Source of the DNA: Ruegeria arenilitoris
GTDB taxonomy: Bacteria; Pseudomonadota; Alphaproteobacteria; Rhodobacterales; Rhodobacteraceae
NCBI RefSeq assembly: GCF_013030985.1
Contig: NZ_WPYP01000011.1
Location: 62,001-126,000 of the forward strand
Reading direction: 5' to 3'
DNA length: 64,000 nucleotides
A model generated the notes under the pieces. That model did no database searches. It was not told the DNA's origin and saw only the letters and a list, made by a program, of their open reading frames with translations. This document shows, piece after piece, positions 28,102 through 37,217 of this stretch. Positions within the stretch are counted from its first letter, which is position 1. Each line of letters starts with the position of its first letter. Made by a program: the position numbers and the translations under genes.

Positions 28102-28883
28102 CGCACCTGCGTCGTTGCGCCCATCATCTGATCGACGGCGGAAATGACCTTGGCGTTCATCTCATATCCGCGCTGCGCCTCGATCAGTTCGGTCACCTCG
28201 CGGATCGCATCGACCGAGCTGTCCTCCAGGTAGCCCTGCCGCAAGGTGCCCAGCCCGTCTTCGCCCGGGGTTCCGACCACCGGCGCGCCGGACGCTTCGG
28301 TTTCTTTGAACAAGTTGCTGCCGATCGCCTCGAGCCCCTTGGCGTTCGAGAAACTGGCCAGCGTAATTTCCCCTAACAGCTGCCCCTCGGGCGCATCGTC
28401 GAAATAGGCATAAACTTCGCCGGAGGCGTTGATCGAGATTGAATGCGCATCGTCGGGAATGGTGATCTCGGGCGCCACCGCGTACCCGTCGGACGTCACG
28501 ATCAGCCCCTCGGCCGAGCGTTTCAGACTGCCATCGCGGGTAAAGCCGGACTGGCCGTTGGTCAGCGTCACCTCAAGATAACCGCGGCCTTCGATGGCGA
28601 CGTCCAGATCATTGCCAGTGGCCGACAACCCGCCCTGCGCCAGTTGCACCGTGACAGCCGCCGGGCGCACGCCCAGGCCCAGCTGAATGCCGGTGGGCAG
28701 GACCGTGCCGTCATTGGCGTTCACTGTCCCGGCCCGTGCCATCTGCTGATAGTGCAGATCCGCGAACTCGGCCCGGCGGGCGTTGTAGCCGGTGGTGTTC
28801 GTGTTCGCCAGATTGTTCGAGATCGTCTCGACCCGCATCTGCTGCGCAGCCATGCCCGTCGCTGCGATTTTCAATGCCCGCAT
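28098..28883 (-). CDS. flgG: Flagellar distal rod protein FlgG
   Basis: The 261 residues carry the N-terminal rod-protein motif (ISNNLANTNTTGYNARRAEFADL), the FlgG-type central domain (LDVAIEGRGYLEVTLTNGQ) and the C-terminal SSVDAIREVTELIEAQRGYEMNAK motif. The length is exactly that expected for FlgG. The gene is followed by flgA-flgH and preceded by flgF. Confidence 0.97.
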   Translation of the reverse strand: MRALKIAATGMAAQQMRVETISNNLANTNTTGYNARRAEFADLHYQQMARAGTVNANDGTVLPTGIQLGLGVRPAAVTVQLAQGGLSATGNDLDVAIEGRGYLEVTLTNGQSGFTRDGSLKRSAEGLIVTSDGYAVAPEITIPDDAHSISINASGEVYAYFDDAPEGQLLGEITLASFSNAKGLEAIGSNLFKETEASGAPVVGTPGEDGLGTLRQGYLEDSSVDAIREVTELIEAQRGYEMNAKVISAVDQMMGATTQVR

Positions 28884-28905
28884 GTTGAACTCTCCTTTTC
28901 ACAAA

Positions 28906-29616
28906 TCAACGCATCAGCGCCTTGAGCGCGCCGCGCACTCGTTCGTCTTCGGTTTCCAGAAAGCTCTGCCCCAGCTCATAGGCGCGCTGGATTTCGACCA
29001 GCCGGGTCACCTGATGAACGGCGTTGACGTTGGACCCTTCGAGGAAACGATGCACAACCACCGGGCTTTCCACCGGTTCAATCTCATCCTCGGCGCGGAA
29101 ATGCGTGCTGCCTTCGCGCACCAGCGTGCTGGGGTCGGCCACGCGGTAGACACCGATCTGCCCCAGCGGCTGCCCTTCGATACTGAGCGTGCCGTCACTG
29201 CCCACATCGATCGAGGCCGCATCCGGCGGGATGAAAACAGGCGCGCCGTTCACATCCAGCACCCGGTGCCCATCCATCGTGACCAGATCACCCTCGGCGC
29301 TTGGGGAAAAGGCACCCGCCCGCGTCAGACGGTTGCCCGACTCGGTTTCGACCATGAAAAACCCGTCCCCTTCGATGGCGAAATCGAACTGGCCTCCTGT
29401 TTCGGTCAGCAACCCCTGCTGCTGCGAGGTATTGCGCGCCTCGGCCCGGCTCATCGACAGGGACGGGTTGCCCGGTATGTCCTGGACGAATTCGGAAAAC
29501 ACCAGACCCTGCGCGCGGTATCCGGTTGTGTTGGCATTGGCGATGTTATTCGCCACCAGCCGCATTTCATTCATCAGTCCGGACTGGCGGGACAGGGTGA
29601 CATAGGCGGTATCCAT
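28906..29616 (-). CDS. flgF: Flagellar rod protein FlgF
   Basis: The 236 residues run from ATG 29616, supported by GGAGG upstream and by the family N-terminus; the longer upstream frame is antisense noise over fliQ. Rod motifs are NNIANANTTGYRAQG, FAIEGDGFFMVET and the C-terminal NVNAVHQVTRLVEIQRAYELGQ. FlgF is part of the proximal rod. It shares one base with the fliQ stop. Confidence 0.95.
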   Translation of the reverse strand: MDTAYVTLSRQSGLMNEMRLVANNIANANTTGYRAQGLVFSEFVQDIPGNPSLSMSRAEARNTSQQQGLLTETGGQFDFAIEGDGFFMVETESGNRLTRAGAFSPSAEGDLVTMDGHRVLDVNGAPVFIPPDAASIDVGSDGTLSIEGQPLGQIGVYRVADPSTLVREGSTHFRAEDEIEPVESPVVVHRFLEGSNVNAVHQVTRLVEIQRAYELGQSFLETEDERVRGALKALMR

Positions 29617-29888
29617 CAGCGGCCTCCTGCGATCAGTGGGATGAGGGTTGTGGTGAAAAACGTCACCAGCGTCTGGGTCATGAAACCCATCGAAATCCAG
29701 AACACGACGACAATGGCGATCAGCTTGGGCACGAAGGTCAGCGTCATCTCCTGCACCGAGGTCAGCGCCTGGAACAGGCCGACGATCAGGCCCGACACCA
29801 GCGCCACCGCCAGGATCGGGACCGAGGTGATCACCGCGACCCACAGCGCCTGACGCACGATGTCATAGAAGAGACCTTCGCTCAGCAT
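29616..29888 (-). CDS. fliQ: Flagellar export protein FliQ
   Basis: The 90 residues have two transmembrane helices (ALWVAVITSVPILAVALVSG; LIAIVVVFWISMGFMTQTLV) linked by the conserved IVGLFQALTSVQEMTLTFVPK. FliQ is a small export-gate component. It lies between fliE and flgF rather than beside fliP/fliR, a roseobacter arrangement. Confidence 0.96.
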   Translation of the reverse strand: MLSEGLFYDIVRQALWVAVITSVPILAVALVSGLIVGLFQALTSVQEMTLTFVPKLIAIVVVFWISMGFMTQTLVTFFTTTLIPLIAGGR

Positions 29889-29892
29889 CTCG

Positions 29893-30183
29893 TCAGACCG
29901 GCATCCGCAGGATTTCCTGATAGGCCTCGACCACCTTGTCGCGCACGACCACGGCCGTTTCGACGGCCAGCTCGGTCTGCGCCAGCGCCTGCACCAGCGC
30001 GTGCGGATCGGCCTGCCCGGTCATGGCGGCCTGCGAGACCTGCTCGCTTTGTTTCAACGTTGCCGCAAAATCCTGAAACGTGTTGCGCAGCCCCTGTGCC
30101 AGTCCGGCGTGGTTGGGATCGGCCTGCGTGGCCGGGCGCGCAACGGCATAATTCTGAGCTGCGGTCAGGGATCGGATATCCAT
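29893..30183 (-). CDS. fliE: Flagellar hook-basal body protein FliE
   Basis: The 96 residues match FliE, the MS-ring/rod junction: FQDFAATLKQSEQVSQAAMTGQADPHALV then QALAQTELAVETAVVVRDKVVEAYQEILRMPV. No signal peptide, as expected for a type III substrate. It lies between flgC and fliQ. Confidence 0.95.
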   Translation of the reverse strand: MDIRSLTAAQNYAVARPATQADPNHAGLAQGLRNTFQDFAATLKQSEQVSQAAMTGQADPHALVQALAQTELAVETAVVVRDKVVEAYQEILRMPV

Positions 30184-30195
30184 TCTGGTGTCCTT

Positions 30196-30582
30196 TTATC
30201 TTCTGAGAAGTTCCATCAGGCTCGACGACATCTGGCGTGTCTGGTCGAACATCTTGAGATTGGCTTCGTAGCTGCGCTGCGCCTCGCGGGCGTCGGCGAT
30301 CTCGATCATCAGATCGACATTCGAGCCGCGATAATGACCGGTTTCATCGGCCATCGGGTGCCCGGGATCATAGATGCGTGTCCCGTCGCGGCGGTCCAGC
30401 TTGACGCGCCCGGCCTGCACCACTTCGCGCCCGTCCTTCTGCACCGTCTCAAACGGCACTGTCTTGCGGCGATAGCCCGGTGTGTCGGCGTTCGAGATGT
30501 TTTCGGATACATGCCGCAGCCGTGCTGATTGCGCGCGCAAGGCGCTGGTCGAGGCCGCAAGGGAATGGGAAAAATCACTCAT
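30196..30582 (-). CDS. flgC: Flagellar proximal rod protein FlgC
   Basis: The 128 residues have the N-terminal rod motif HVSENISNADTPGYRRKTVPF and the C-terminal SNVDLMIEIADAREAQRSYEANLKMFDQTRQM. Size and order (flgB-flgC-fliE) are canonical. Confidence 0.97.
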   Translation of the reverse strand: MSDFSHSLAASTSALRAQSARLRHVSENISNADTPGYRRKTVPFETVQKDGREVVQAGRVKLDRRDGTRIYDPGHPMADETGHYRGSNVDLMIEIADAREAQRSYEANLKMFDQTRQMSSSLMELLRR

Positions 30583-30594
30583 GTTCCTGCCCCC

Positions 30595-30981
30595 CTATGA
30601 CCGGCCAATACTGCTGCGCAGAATGTTCATCGAGGATTTATAGATTGTCAGCGCGCGGTCATGCTGGCGCTTGACCTCGACCGCTTTGAACATCTCTTCC
30701 TCGACGGACACGCCGTTACCATTGGGATCGCCCGAGGGCGCGACCTCATATTCGGCCCAGGGCTGAGGGCCTGAGGCACCGTTCAGGTGACCCGCCCGCG
30801 TGGCGGTCATGGCGACCTCGCGGCCCGCGTTTTCGAATGCTTTCTGAAAGGCCTCGATATCGCGCGGCTGGTAGCCCGGCGTATCCGCATTGGCCATGTT
30901 GCGCGCGATGACGGCCTGCCGTTGCCCGGCATGGGTTGCCATTGCGTGCGCTGTCTTAAAGACGTTCAGGTCATAGAACAT
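30595..30981 (-). CDS. flgB: Flagellar proximal rod protein FlgB
   Basis: The 128 residues run from ATG 30981, chosen for the GGGAGAAG upstream; a 9-codon extension exists. The N-terminal motif ARNMANADTPGYQPRDIEAF and the C-terminal SVEEEMFKAVEVKRQHDRALTIYKSSMNI fit FlgB. It is the first gene of the minus-strand run to fliL and is divergent from fliI. Confidence 0.96.
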   Translation of the reverse strand: MFYDLNVFKTAHAMATHAGQRQAVIARNMANADTPGYQPRDIEAFQKAFENAGREVAMTATRAGHLNGASGPQPWAEYEVAPSGDPNGNGVSVEEEMFKAVEVKRQHDRALTIYKSSMNILRSSIGRS

Positions 30982-31004
30982 CGGGGCTTCTCCCTCGATC
31001 AATT

Positions 31005-31019
31005 TCAATCAAGGCTTAA
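31005..31019. promoter_or_regulatory. CtrA-like box between flgB and fliI
   Basis: On the minus strand this reads TTAA-N7-TTGA, one mismatch from the alphaproteobacterial CtrA consensus TTAA-N7-TTAA. It lies in the 87-bp divergent region, 24 nt upstream of flgB and 50 nt upstream of fliI. Confidence 0.4.
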
Positions 31020-31068
31020 CCCCGATTCCTTTAGAAAGCGTTTTCAGAAACCCGTTGGAGAACCCACG

Positions 31069-32406
31069 ATGTCCGATCTCGACCCGATGCTTCTGAAATG
31101 CGAATTCGATCGCCTGTCGGCTGTGCGCCATATGGGCCGCGTGTCCGGCGTGGCGCGGGGTGTCATTGAAATACAGGGGCTTGAGGGGCAGGCGCGGATC
31201 GGCGACCACCTGACGCTGCGGCGGCGCAGCGGGCCGGATTTGCCGGGTGAAGTGCTGCATGTCGAGGCCGAGGTGATTCACATGATGCCGACCGCTGCAC
31301 CCGATGGAGTCTGTTTGGGTGATCGGGTGATTCTGGACCAGACACCGGCTTTTGCACCTGGGATGCACTGGCTGGGGCGTGTGATTGATCCGTTCGGCAA
31401 ACCGCTGGACGGAAAGCCCCTGCTGCCGGGTGTGCAGGAGCAGGACATCATGCGTGCGCCGCCCCCGGCGGTGGCACGCAAACCGCTGGGCGCGCGGATG
31501 GAGACCGGGTTGGCGATGCTCAACACCATGCTGCCCGTGGTGCAAGGACAGCGCATTGGCCTGTTCGCCGGGTCGGGTGTGGGCAAGTCCACCCTGCTGG
31601 CGACGCTGGCACGTTCGATGCAAGCGGACGCTGTCGTGGTGGCGCTGGTGGGCGAACGCGGGCGCGAGGTGAATGAATTCGTCGAACACGCGCTGGGGGC
31701 CGAGGGGATGAAACGCTCGGTCGTGGTAGCGGCGACCTCGGATCAGTCGGCGCTGGCCCGCAGACGCTGCGCGTGGTCGGCCATGTCGGTGGCGGAATAC
31801 CTGCGTGACCAAGGGTTGAACGTGCTTTTTCTGGCCGATTCGGTCACCCGCTTTGCCGAAGCACATCGGGAGATTGCCGTCGCGATGGGCGAAGCGCCCT
31901 CACTGCGCGGCTTTCCCCCGTCGGTCACGCCGCTGATCGCCGGGCTGTGCGAACGCGCGGGTCCGGGCACCGCCGATCAGGGCGATATCACTGCCGTGTT
32001 CAGCGTTCTGGTCGCCGGGTCGGACATGGATGAACCCGTCGCCGACATCCTGCGCGGCGTGTTGGACGGGCATATCGTGCTGAACCGCGACATTGCCGAG
32101 CGCGGGCGGTTTCCGGCCATCGACCTCAGCCGCTCAGTCTCGCGCAGCCTGCCGGGCGCGGCGACACCGGAAGAAAACCAGATGATCTCGGAAACCCGCA
32201 AGCTGGTCGGCAGCTATGAACAGTCCGAGGTGATGATCAAGGCCGGGCTTTATACGGAAGGCGCAGACCCGCTGCTGGATCAGGCCGTGCGGGTGCACGA
32301 GGAACTGGATGCGTTCTTCGGCAAGGCTGAGCCCGACGGCATCCAGAACAGTTTTAACCGACTGCAACTGATCCTGCGGCGGGCCAGCGCCAACCTGCCG
32401 CGCTAG
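31069..32406 (+). CDS. fliI: Flagellar export ATPase FliI
   Basis: FliI is the F1-beta-like ATPase that energises flagellar protein export. The 445 residues run from ATG 31069 (TTGGAG upstream); a longer frame over flgB is spurious. Walker A FAGSGVGKST lies at about 164-173, with VVVALVGERGREVNEFVEH and LFLADSVTRFAEAHREIAVAMGE (Walker B region). No fliH is adjacent. Confidence 0.97.
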   Translation: MSDLDPMLLKCEFDRLSAVRHMGRVSGVARGVIEIQGLEGQARIGDHLTLRRRSGPDLPGEVLHVEAEVIHMMPTAAPDGVCLGDRVILDQTPAFAPGMHWLGRVIDPFGKPLDGKPLLPGVQEQDIMRAPPPAVARKPLGARMETGLAMLNTMLPVVQGQRIGLFAGSGVGKSTLLATLARSMQADAVVVALVGERGREVNEFVEHALGAEGMKRSVVVAATSDQSALARRRCAWSAMSVAEYLRDQGLNVLFLADSVTRFAEAHREIAVAMGEAPSLRGFPPSVTPLIAGLCERAGPGTADQGDITAVFSVLVAGSDMDEPVADILRGVLDGHIVLNRDIAERGRFPAIDLSRSVSRSLPGAATPEENQMISETRKLVGSYEQSEVMIKAGLYTEGADPLLDQAVRVHEELDAFFGKAEPDGIQNSFNRLQLILRRASANLPR

Positions 32407-32429
32407 AGAAGTCCGGACAGTTTTAAGTG

Positions 32430-32444
32430 TTAAGCCCACCTTAA
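32430..32444 (+). promoter_or_regulatory. CtrA box upstream of motB
   Basis: TTAAGCCCACCTTAA is a perfect TTAA-N7-TTAA match to the CtrA consensus, 49 nt before the motB ATG. CtrA is known to be needed for flagellar gene expression in roseobacters. Confidence 0.55.
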
Positions 32445-32450
32445 GACCTG

Positions 32451-32472
32451 CCCGGCTACGCCTGTAGTCGGG
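32451..32472 (+). other. Hairpin just upstream of motB
   Basis: CCCGGCTAC / GTAGTCGGG (one G-U pair) around a GCCT loop. It is followed by an A-rich stretch, not T, and ends 8 nt before the motB Shine-Dalgarno, so it is more likely a leader structure than a terminator for fliI. Confidence 0.4.
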
Positions 32473-32492
32473 TGATAAAAAAGGTGGTGGAG

Positions 32493-33329
32493 ATGGGTGC
32501 GCAATCCAATGCGGCGCCAATCATCATCAAGAAGAAACGTGTGTCAGGTGGCGATGGTCACCACGGTGGCGCGTGGAAGGTCGCATATGCCGACTTTGTC
32601 ACGGCCATGATGGCGTTCTTCATGTTGATGTGGCTGCTGAATGCAACGACTGAGAAACAACGCAAGGGGCTGGCGGATTATTTCTCGCCGACGATTCCGG
32701 TCAATCCAGTCACGGGCGGTGGCGACGGAGCCTTTGGCGGCAATAACATGTTTTCCGAAAAGACCATGGTGATGGATGGCTCGGGGGCGGCCAAACGACA
32801 TCCCACAGTCGCCCGGCAAGCGCGGGGTTCGATTGGGGTTCATCCGGATGGCGGCAAAGAAGTGTCCGACGAATTCTCGACGCTCGAGGCCCAGCTTCTG
32901 GGGCATACCGGCGAAAGTATGGTCTCGGACAAGGTACTGAAACACATCGTCACGCGCGTCACCGACGAAGGTCTGGTGGTCGAGCTGTTCGACACCGAGG
33001 ATCAACCGCTGTTCGAATCGGGTACCGATGAACCGACAACGATGATGCGGGCGCTGGCGTTGCTGGTGGCGCGGTCTTCGGATCTGGTGACCAATGACGT
33101 GGCGGTCGAAGGCCATGTCAGCGCCTCGCCCGTGGTTCTGGCACACGATCCGTCCTGGGAGATATCGACCTCACGCGCGCAGGTGGTGCGTCAACTGCTT
33201 GAAGATAAGGGGTTTACGACGTCGCGACTGGATCGCGTGACCGGCCACGCCGACCGGGAGTTGTCAGATGAGAACCCGATGGCCGTGCGCAACAACCGGA
33301 TCGAGATCATCTTCCTGCGCGAGACCTGA
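32493..33329 (+). CDS. motB: Flagellar motor stator protein MotB
   Basis: The 278 residues run from ATG 32493 (AAGGTGGTGGAG upstream). There is one membrane segment (about 31-50) containing the proton-relay Asp34 in YADFVTAMMAFFMLMWLL. The C-terminal OmpA-like peptidoglycan-binding domain spans about 140-278 (VEGHVSASP, STSRAQVVRQLLEDKGF, NRIEIIFL). Its partner motA is not in the window. Confidence 0.95.
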   Translation: MGAQSNAAPIIIKKKRVSGGDGHHGGAWKVAYADFVTAMMAFFMLMWLLNATTEKQRKGLADYFSPTIPVNPVTGGGDGAFGGNNMFSEKTMVMDGSGAAKRHPTVARQARGSIGVHPDGGKEVSDEFSTLEAQLLGHTGESMVSDKVLKHIVTRVTDEGLVVELFDTEDQPLFESGTDEPTTMMRALALLVARSSDLVTNDVAVEGHVSASPVVLAHDPSWEISTSRAQVVRQLLEDKGFTTSRLDRVTGHADRELSDENPMAVRNNRIEIIFLRET

Positions 33330-33357
33330 AGGCCAGAGGATAGACGCATTTTACCTG

Positions 33358-33372
33358 TTAGCGCGCTGTTAA
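33358..33372 (+). promoter_or_regulatory. CtrA-like box upstream of flgE
   Basis: TTAG-CGCGCTG-TTAA, one mismatch from TTAA-N7-TTAA, 54 nt before the flgE ATG. It mirrors the site and spacing in front of motB. Confidence 0.45.
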
Positions 33373-33426
33373 GGGGCAGTGCGTTAGCTGTTGCATCAAA
33401 GATTGACGCAACAGAAGGGCGTGCCA

Positions 33427-34722
33427 ATGACGATTTCCTCCTCGCTGAATGCCGGTGTGGCTTCATTGAAGGCCAACGCCAACCGGCTGGCCACCATTTC
33501 GGACAACATCGCGAACTCTTCGACCTTCGGCTACAAACGGGTCGAAACGGATTTTCATTCGATGGTCACGTCGGGCCAGGGCGGCAGCTATTCTGCGGGC
33601 GGGGTCAGAACCACCAGCCAGCGCCTGATCGACCAGCGCGGATCGCTGGTGACCACCAACAACTCGACCGATCTGGCGGTGCGCGGGCGCGGCATGTTGC
33701 CGGTGCGCCCAAGCTCGCAGATCGCGGGCGGATCGAATGAGATGCAGCTGACCACCACCGGATCGTTCCGCACCAATGAAGAAGGGTATCTGGTCACCGA
33801 ATCCGGCCTTGTCCTGCTGGGCTGGCGGGCCAATCCGGACGGAACGATTCCGGCGGTGCCACGGGACACTCCGGCGGCGCTGGAGCCCATCCAGCTTAGC
33901 GTCAATCAGCTGTCCGGCTCTCCGACCACGGCAATGAACCTGCGCATGAACTTGCCGGCAACGGCAACCGAAGCCGGCGCGCCGGGTGACACGCAGCCCC
34001 TGTCGGTTGAGTATTTCGACAACCTTGGCAAATCCGAAAGCGTCGATATCGAGCTTGTGCCAACCGTGCCCGCAGCCGGCAGCAGCAATGAATGGACCAT
34101 GATCCTGCGCGATTCGGCTTCGGGCGGGGCGGTGATCGGAGAATATACGCTGACCTTCACGGACAGCCGGACAGCGGGCGGCACGCTGGCAAGTGTGACG
34201 ACCGTATCTGGCGGGGCTTACGATCCGACCACGGGCGGTCTTGTGGTGAACGTGGCCGGTGGCCCGATGGAGGTCAATATCGGCCAGATCGGCGACGCCG
34301 ATGGCATCACACAGCTGTCCGACACTTTCGCTCCGGTTTCGATCACGCGCGATGGGTCGGCCGTGGGGACTATGACCAGCGTTCAGGTGGATGAGAATGG
34401 CTATGTCTACGCGTTTTATGACACTGGTGTCAGCCGACGCATGTTCCAGATTCCGCTTGCGGATGTACCCAACCCCAACGGTCTGACCGCACTGGACAGC
34501 CAGACCTACGCGCCGTCCCGTGAAAGCGGCACCTTCTTCCTGTGGAACGCGGGCGAAGGGCCAACCGGCGATCTGGTGTCCTTTGCACGCGAGGAATCGA
34601 CCACCGACATCGCGACCGAACTGACCTCTCTGATTCAGACCCAACGCGCCTATTCCTCGAGCGCGACGGTGATCAAAACGGTCGACGAGATGCTGCAGGA
34701 AACCACCAACATCAAACGCTGA
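33427..34722 (+). CDS. flgE: Flagellar hook protein FlgE
   Basis: The 431 residues run from ATG 33427. The N-terminal rod/hook motif (TISDNIANSSTFGYKRVETDF), a variable central region (about 150-330) and the C-terminal TSLIQTQRAYSSSATVIKTVDEML motif are complete. FlgE builds the hook. It starts flgE-flgK-flgL-flgI. Confidence 0.94.
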   Translation: MTISSSLNAGVASLKANANRLATISDNIANSSTFGYKRVETDFHSMVTSGQGGSYSAGGVRTTSQRLIDQRGSLVTTNNSTDLAVRGRGMLPVRPSSQIAGGSNEMQLTTTGSFRTNEEGYLVTESGLVLLGWRANPDGTIPAVPRDTPAALEPIQLSVNQLSGSPTTAMNLRMNLPATATEAGAPGDTQPLSVEYFDNLGKSESVDIELVPTVPAAGSSNEWTMILRDSASGGAVIGEYTLTFTDSRTAGGTLASVTTVSGGAYDPTTGGLVVNVAGGPMEVNIGQIGDADGITQLSDTFAPVSITRDGSAVGTMTSVQVDENGYVYAFYDTGVSRRMFQIPLADVPNPNGLTALDSQTYAPSRESGTFFLWNAGEGPTGDLVSFAREESTTDIATELTSLIQTQRAYSSSATVIKTVDEMLQETTNIKR

Positions 34723-34755
34723 TTTGGGTTTTGACCCGGAAAGGGGGGCTGTCCG

Positions 34756-36207
34756 ATGAATATGACGACGGCATTCAACAACGCAGTAAGCGGTCTGACA
34801 GCCGCGGGCCGAGGCACGTCGGTTGTATCGGACAATATCGCCAATGCGCTAACCCCCGGCTTTGCCCGCCGGTCGCTGGAGCTGACGACAAACGCGATAT
34901 CGGGTCACGGGGTGCGACCGGTTGGCGTGGTGCGCAACCAGGATCCGGTTCTGACCGCCAATCGCCGCGCCACCGACGCGGATCTGGCCTTCCAAACCGC
35001 CGTGTCGAACTTTCACACCAGCATCGAAGGTTTCATTGGCGTGGCTGATGATCTGTCATCGCTTTCCGCCCGGTTGGCGGATTTCGACAGCAGCCTTATC
35101 ACGGCGGCCAGCCTGCCGGACTCGTCCGAACGGTTGGATCAGGTCGCCCGCACCGGGCGCGATCTGGCCAGCAGGATCAATTCCGCCTCCGAAGGCGTGC
35201 GGCAGCTACGCTCGGACGCGGACCGTACCATTGGCAAGCAGGTGGACAGCCTGAACCAGACCCTCAAGGATATCGAGAAGCTGAACGCCAGAATTCCCTC
35301 GGTCAAACATTCGGGCGGTGACATCGGGGCCTTGCTGGACCAACGGCAGGTTCTGATCGATCAGGTCAATGAATTGGTGCCTGTCAACGCGGTGCCACGG
35401 GCGAACGATCAGGTCTCGCTGTATTCCGATGGCGGCTTGATCCTGCTGGAAGGCACTGCAGCGCAGTTTTCCTTTACCACCACCGGCGACACCAAGCCTC
35501 ATATGACGGTCGGAAACGGCCTGCTGTCGGGGTTGGAGATGAACGGAAATCCGGTGCGCACCAGTGGCGACACTGCCCAAATACGTGGCGGCGCGCTGAT
35601 GGCACAGTTTCAGATTCGCGATGAGCTGGCGGTTGAAGCGCAAGCTCATCTGGACTCGGTCGCCCGGGACCTGATCGAACGGTTCGAAACCCCCGGTCTG
35701 GACCCCACCGCGCTGCCTACCGACGCGGGCCTGTTCACCGACGCCGGTAACCGGTTCGACGTGGCGGCCCCGGCGGGGCTGGCTTCGCGCCTTAGCCTGA
35801 ACACGATTGTCGATCCCGACAATGGCGGCGACAGCTGGCGGCTGCGTGACGGGCTGGGCGCGGCGGCCCCCGGCGATCCGGGTGATGCTACACAGCTGCA
35901 GGCCTTTGGCGCCATTCTCAGCGACGCACGCCCGGTTGCGGGATCGCCTTTCGGCACCGGTGCCATGCGCGCCTCTGACCTGACCGAGGCGCTTTCGTCC
36001 AAAGCTGGGGCAAACGCCCACACCGCCGGCCAGCGCCTGACCTTCGCCAACAGCGCCCAACTGGAAATGGCCCGGATTGAGGCCGAGGATGGCGTCGATA
36101 CGGATCAGGAACTGCAGCGCCTGATGGAGATCGAGCAGGCCTATGCCGCCAATGCCCGAGTCATCTCGGTGGTGGATGAACTGATGAACACACTGTTGAG
36201 GTTGTGA
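34756..36207 (+). CDS. flgK: Hook-filament junction protein FlgK (HAP1)
   Basis: The 483 residues have GGGGGG 10-15 nt upstream of the ATG, the N-terminal motif VVSDNIANALTPGFARRSLEL and the C-terminal DTDQELQRLMEIEQAYAANARVISVVDELMNTLL, with FlgK-type central DIGALLDQRQVLIDQVNELV. FlgK caps the hook before filament growth. It overlaps flgL by 4 nt. Confidence 0.95.
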   Translation: MNMTTAFNNAVSGLTAAGRGTSVVSDNIANALTPGFARRSLELTTNAISGHGVRPVGVVRNQDPVLTANRRATDADLAFQTAVSNFHTSIEGFIGVADDLSSLSARLADFDSSLITAASLPDSSERLDQVARTGRDLASRINSASEGVRQLRSDADRTIGKQVDSLNQTLKDIEKLNARIPSVKHSGGDIGALLDQRQVLIDQVNELVPVNAVPRANDQVSLYSDGGLILLEGTAAQFSFTTTGDTKPHMTVGNGLLSGLEMNGNPVRTSGDTAQIRGGALMAQFQIRDELAVEAQAHLDSVARDLIERFETPGLDPTALPTDAGLFTDAGNRFDVAAPAGLASRLSLNTIVDPDNGGDSWRLRDGLGAAAPGDPGDATQLQAFGAILSDARPVAGSPFGTGAMRASDLTEALSSKAGANAHTAGQRLTFANSAQLEMARIEAEDGVDTDQELQRLMEIEQAYAANARVISVVDELMNTLLRL

Positions 36208-37217
36208 TGATGAATTTGACGTCTATCGGTGATCTGGCGCGGGGCATGACATTGAAGACCCGCTCAGCCGAACTGAAAACCCAGATCGAAACCCTGTCCT
36301 ATGAGATGTCCACCGGCAAGGTTCAGGACGTGTCCGGACGTCTCGACGGAGATTACTCACACCTGCTGGATCTGGATCGCAGCCTGTCGCGGCTGGACGC
36401 CTATCGGGTCTCGACGGCCGAGGCCGGGCTGTTCACCGACGCCATGCAACTGAGCCTGACGACAATTGACGGATCTGTCAGCGAGTTCACCGCATCCCTG
36501 CTGTCTTTTGGCACGTCGAACCAGGCGGTCAGCCATGAAAATGCGTCCGTGCAGGCGCGCAACGAACTGGATACGCTCATTTCGGCGCTGAACACGCGGG
36601 CCGGCGGGCGCAGCCTGTATTCCGGCATCGCAACGGATGTTTCGCCGCTGCCCTCAACCGACACGTTGCTGACTGCACTGGAGGCAGAGCTGACCGGACA
36701 CGTCACTGCGTCGGATATCCGGCAGGCGGCGGAGGATTGGTTCAACGACCCCGCCGGGTTTGACGCGGTGATCTATCAGGGATCGGACACCGCCTTGGCG
36801 GCGATGCAGATCTCCGAGAATGAAAGTGTCCGTATCCCCATCACGGCAACCGACCCTGCGATCAAGGATGCGTTGCGCGATATTGCCGTTGCGGCGCTGG
36901 TGTCTGACGACGCGCTGAACCTGCCGCGTGATCAGCGCACGGCGTTGTTCACGCAATTGGGCGTCGATCTGGCCAATACCCAGAATGATATCGTCAATCT
37001 GCGCGCGCAGGTGGGATCGGCCGAGGCGCGGATCGAACAGGCCGCAACGCGCAACAGTGCGGCGCAAACCAGCCTGGAATACAGCCGGAACAAGCTGATC
37101 GCGGCGGACCCCTACGAAACCGCGGCGCAGCTGCAAACCGTGCAGTTCCAGTTGGAAAGCCTCTATTCCGTCACCGTTCGCAACGCAAACCTTTCGCTGG
37201 TGAATTTCCTGAGATGA
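36204..37217 (+). CDS. flgL: Hook-filament junction protein FlgL (HAP3)
   Basis: The 337 residues are flagellin-like at both ends: LKTQIETLSYEMSTGKVQDV near the N-terminus and FQLESLYSVTVRNANLSLVNFLR at the C-terminus, with a helical FLG-type segment before it. It directly follows flgK and overlaps flgI, which supports FlgL rather than flagellin. Confidence 0.92.
   Translation: MMMNLTSIGDLARGMTLKTRSAELKTQIETLSYEMSTGKVQDVSGRLDGDYSHLLDLDRSLSRLDAYRVSTAEAGLFTDAMQLSLTTIDGSVSEFTASLLSFGTSNQAVSHENASVQARNELDTLISALNTRAGGRSLYSGIATDVSPLPSTDTLLTALEAELTGHVTASDIRQAAEDWFNDPAGFDAVIYQGSDTALAAMQISENESVRIPITATDPAIKDALRDIAVAALVSDDALNLPRDQRTALFTQLGVDLANTQNDIVNLRAQVGSAEARIEQAATRNSAAQTSLEYSRNKLIAADPYETAAQLQTVQFQLESLYSVTVRNANLSLVNFLR

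Noticed and set aside
33463-34644. 393-codon minus-strand frame opposite flgE
   Set aside because: Shadow of flgE, composition typical of antisense high-GC translation.
34756-37217. Flagellin gene (fliC) among the plus-strand flagellar genes
   Set aside because: The flagellin-like ends at 36204-37217 directly follow flgK and have FlgL length and order; no separate fliC is present in the window.
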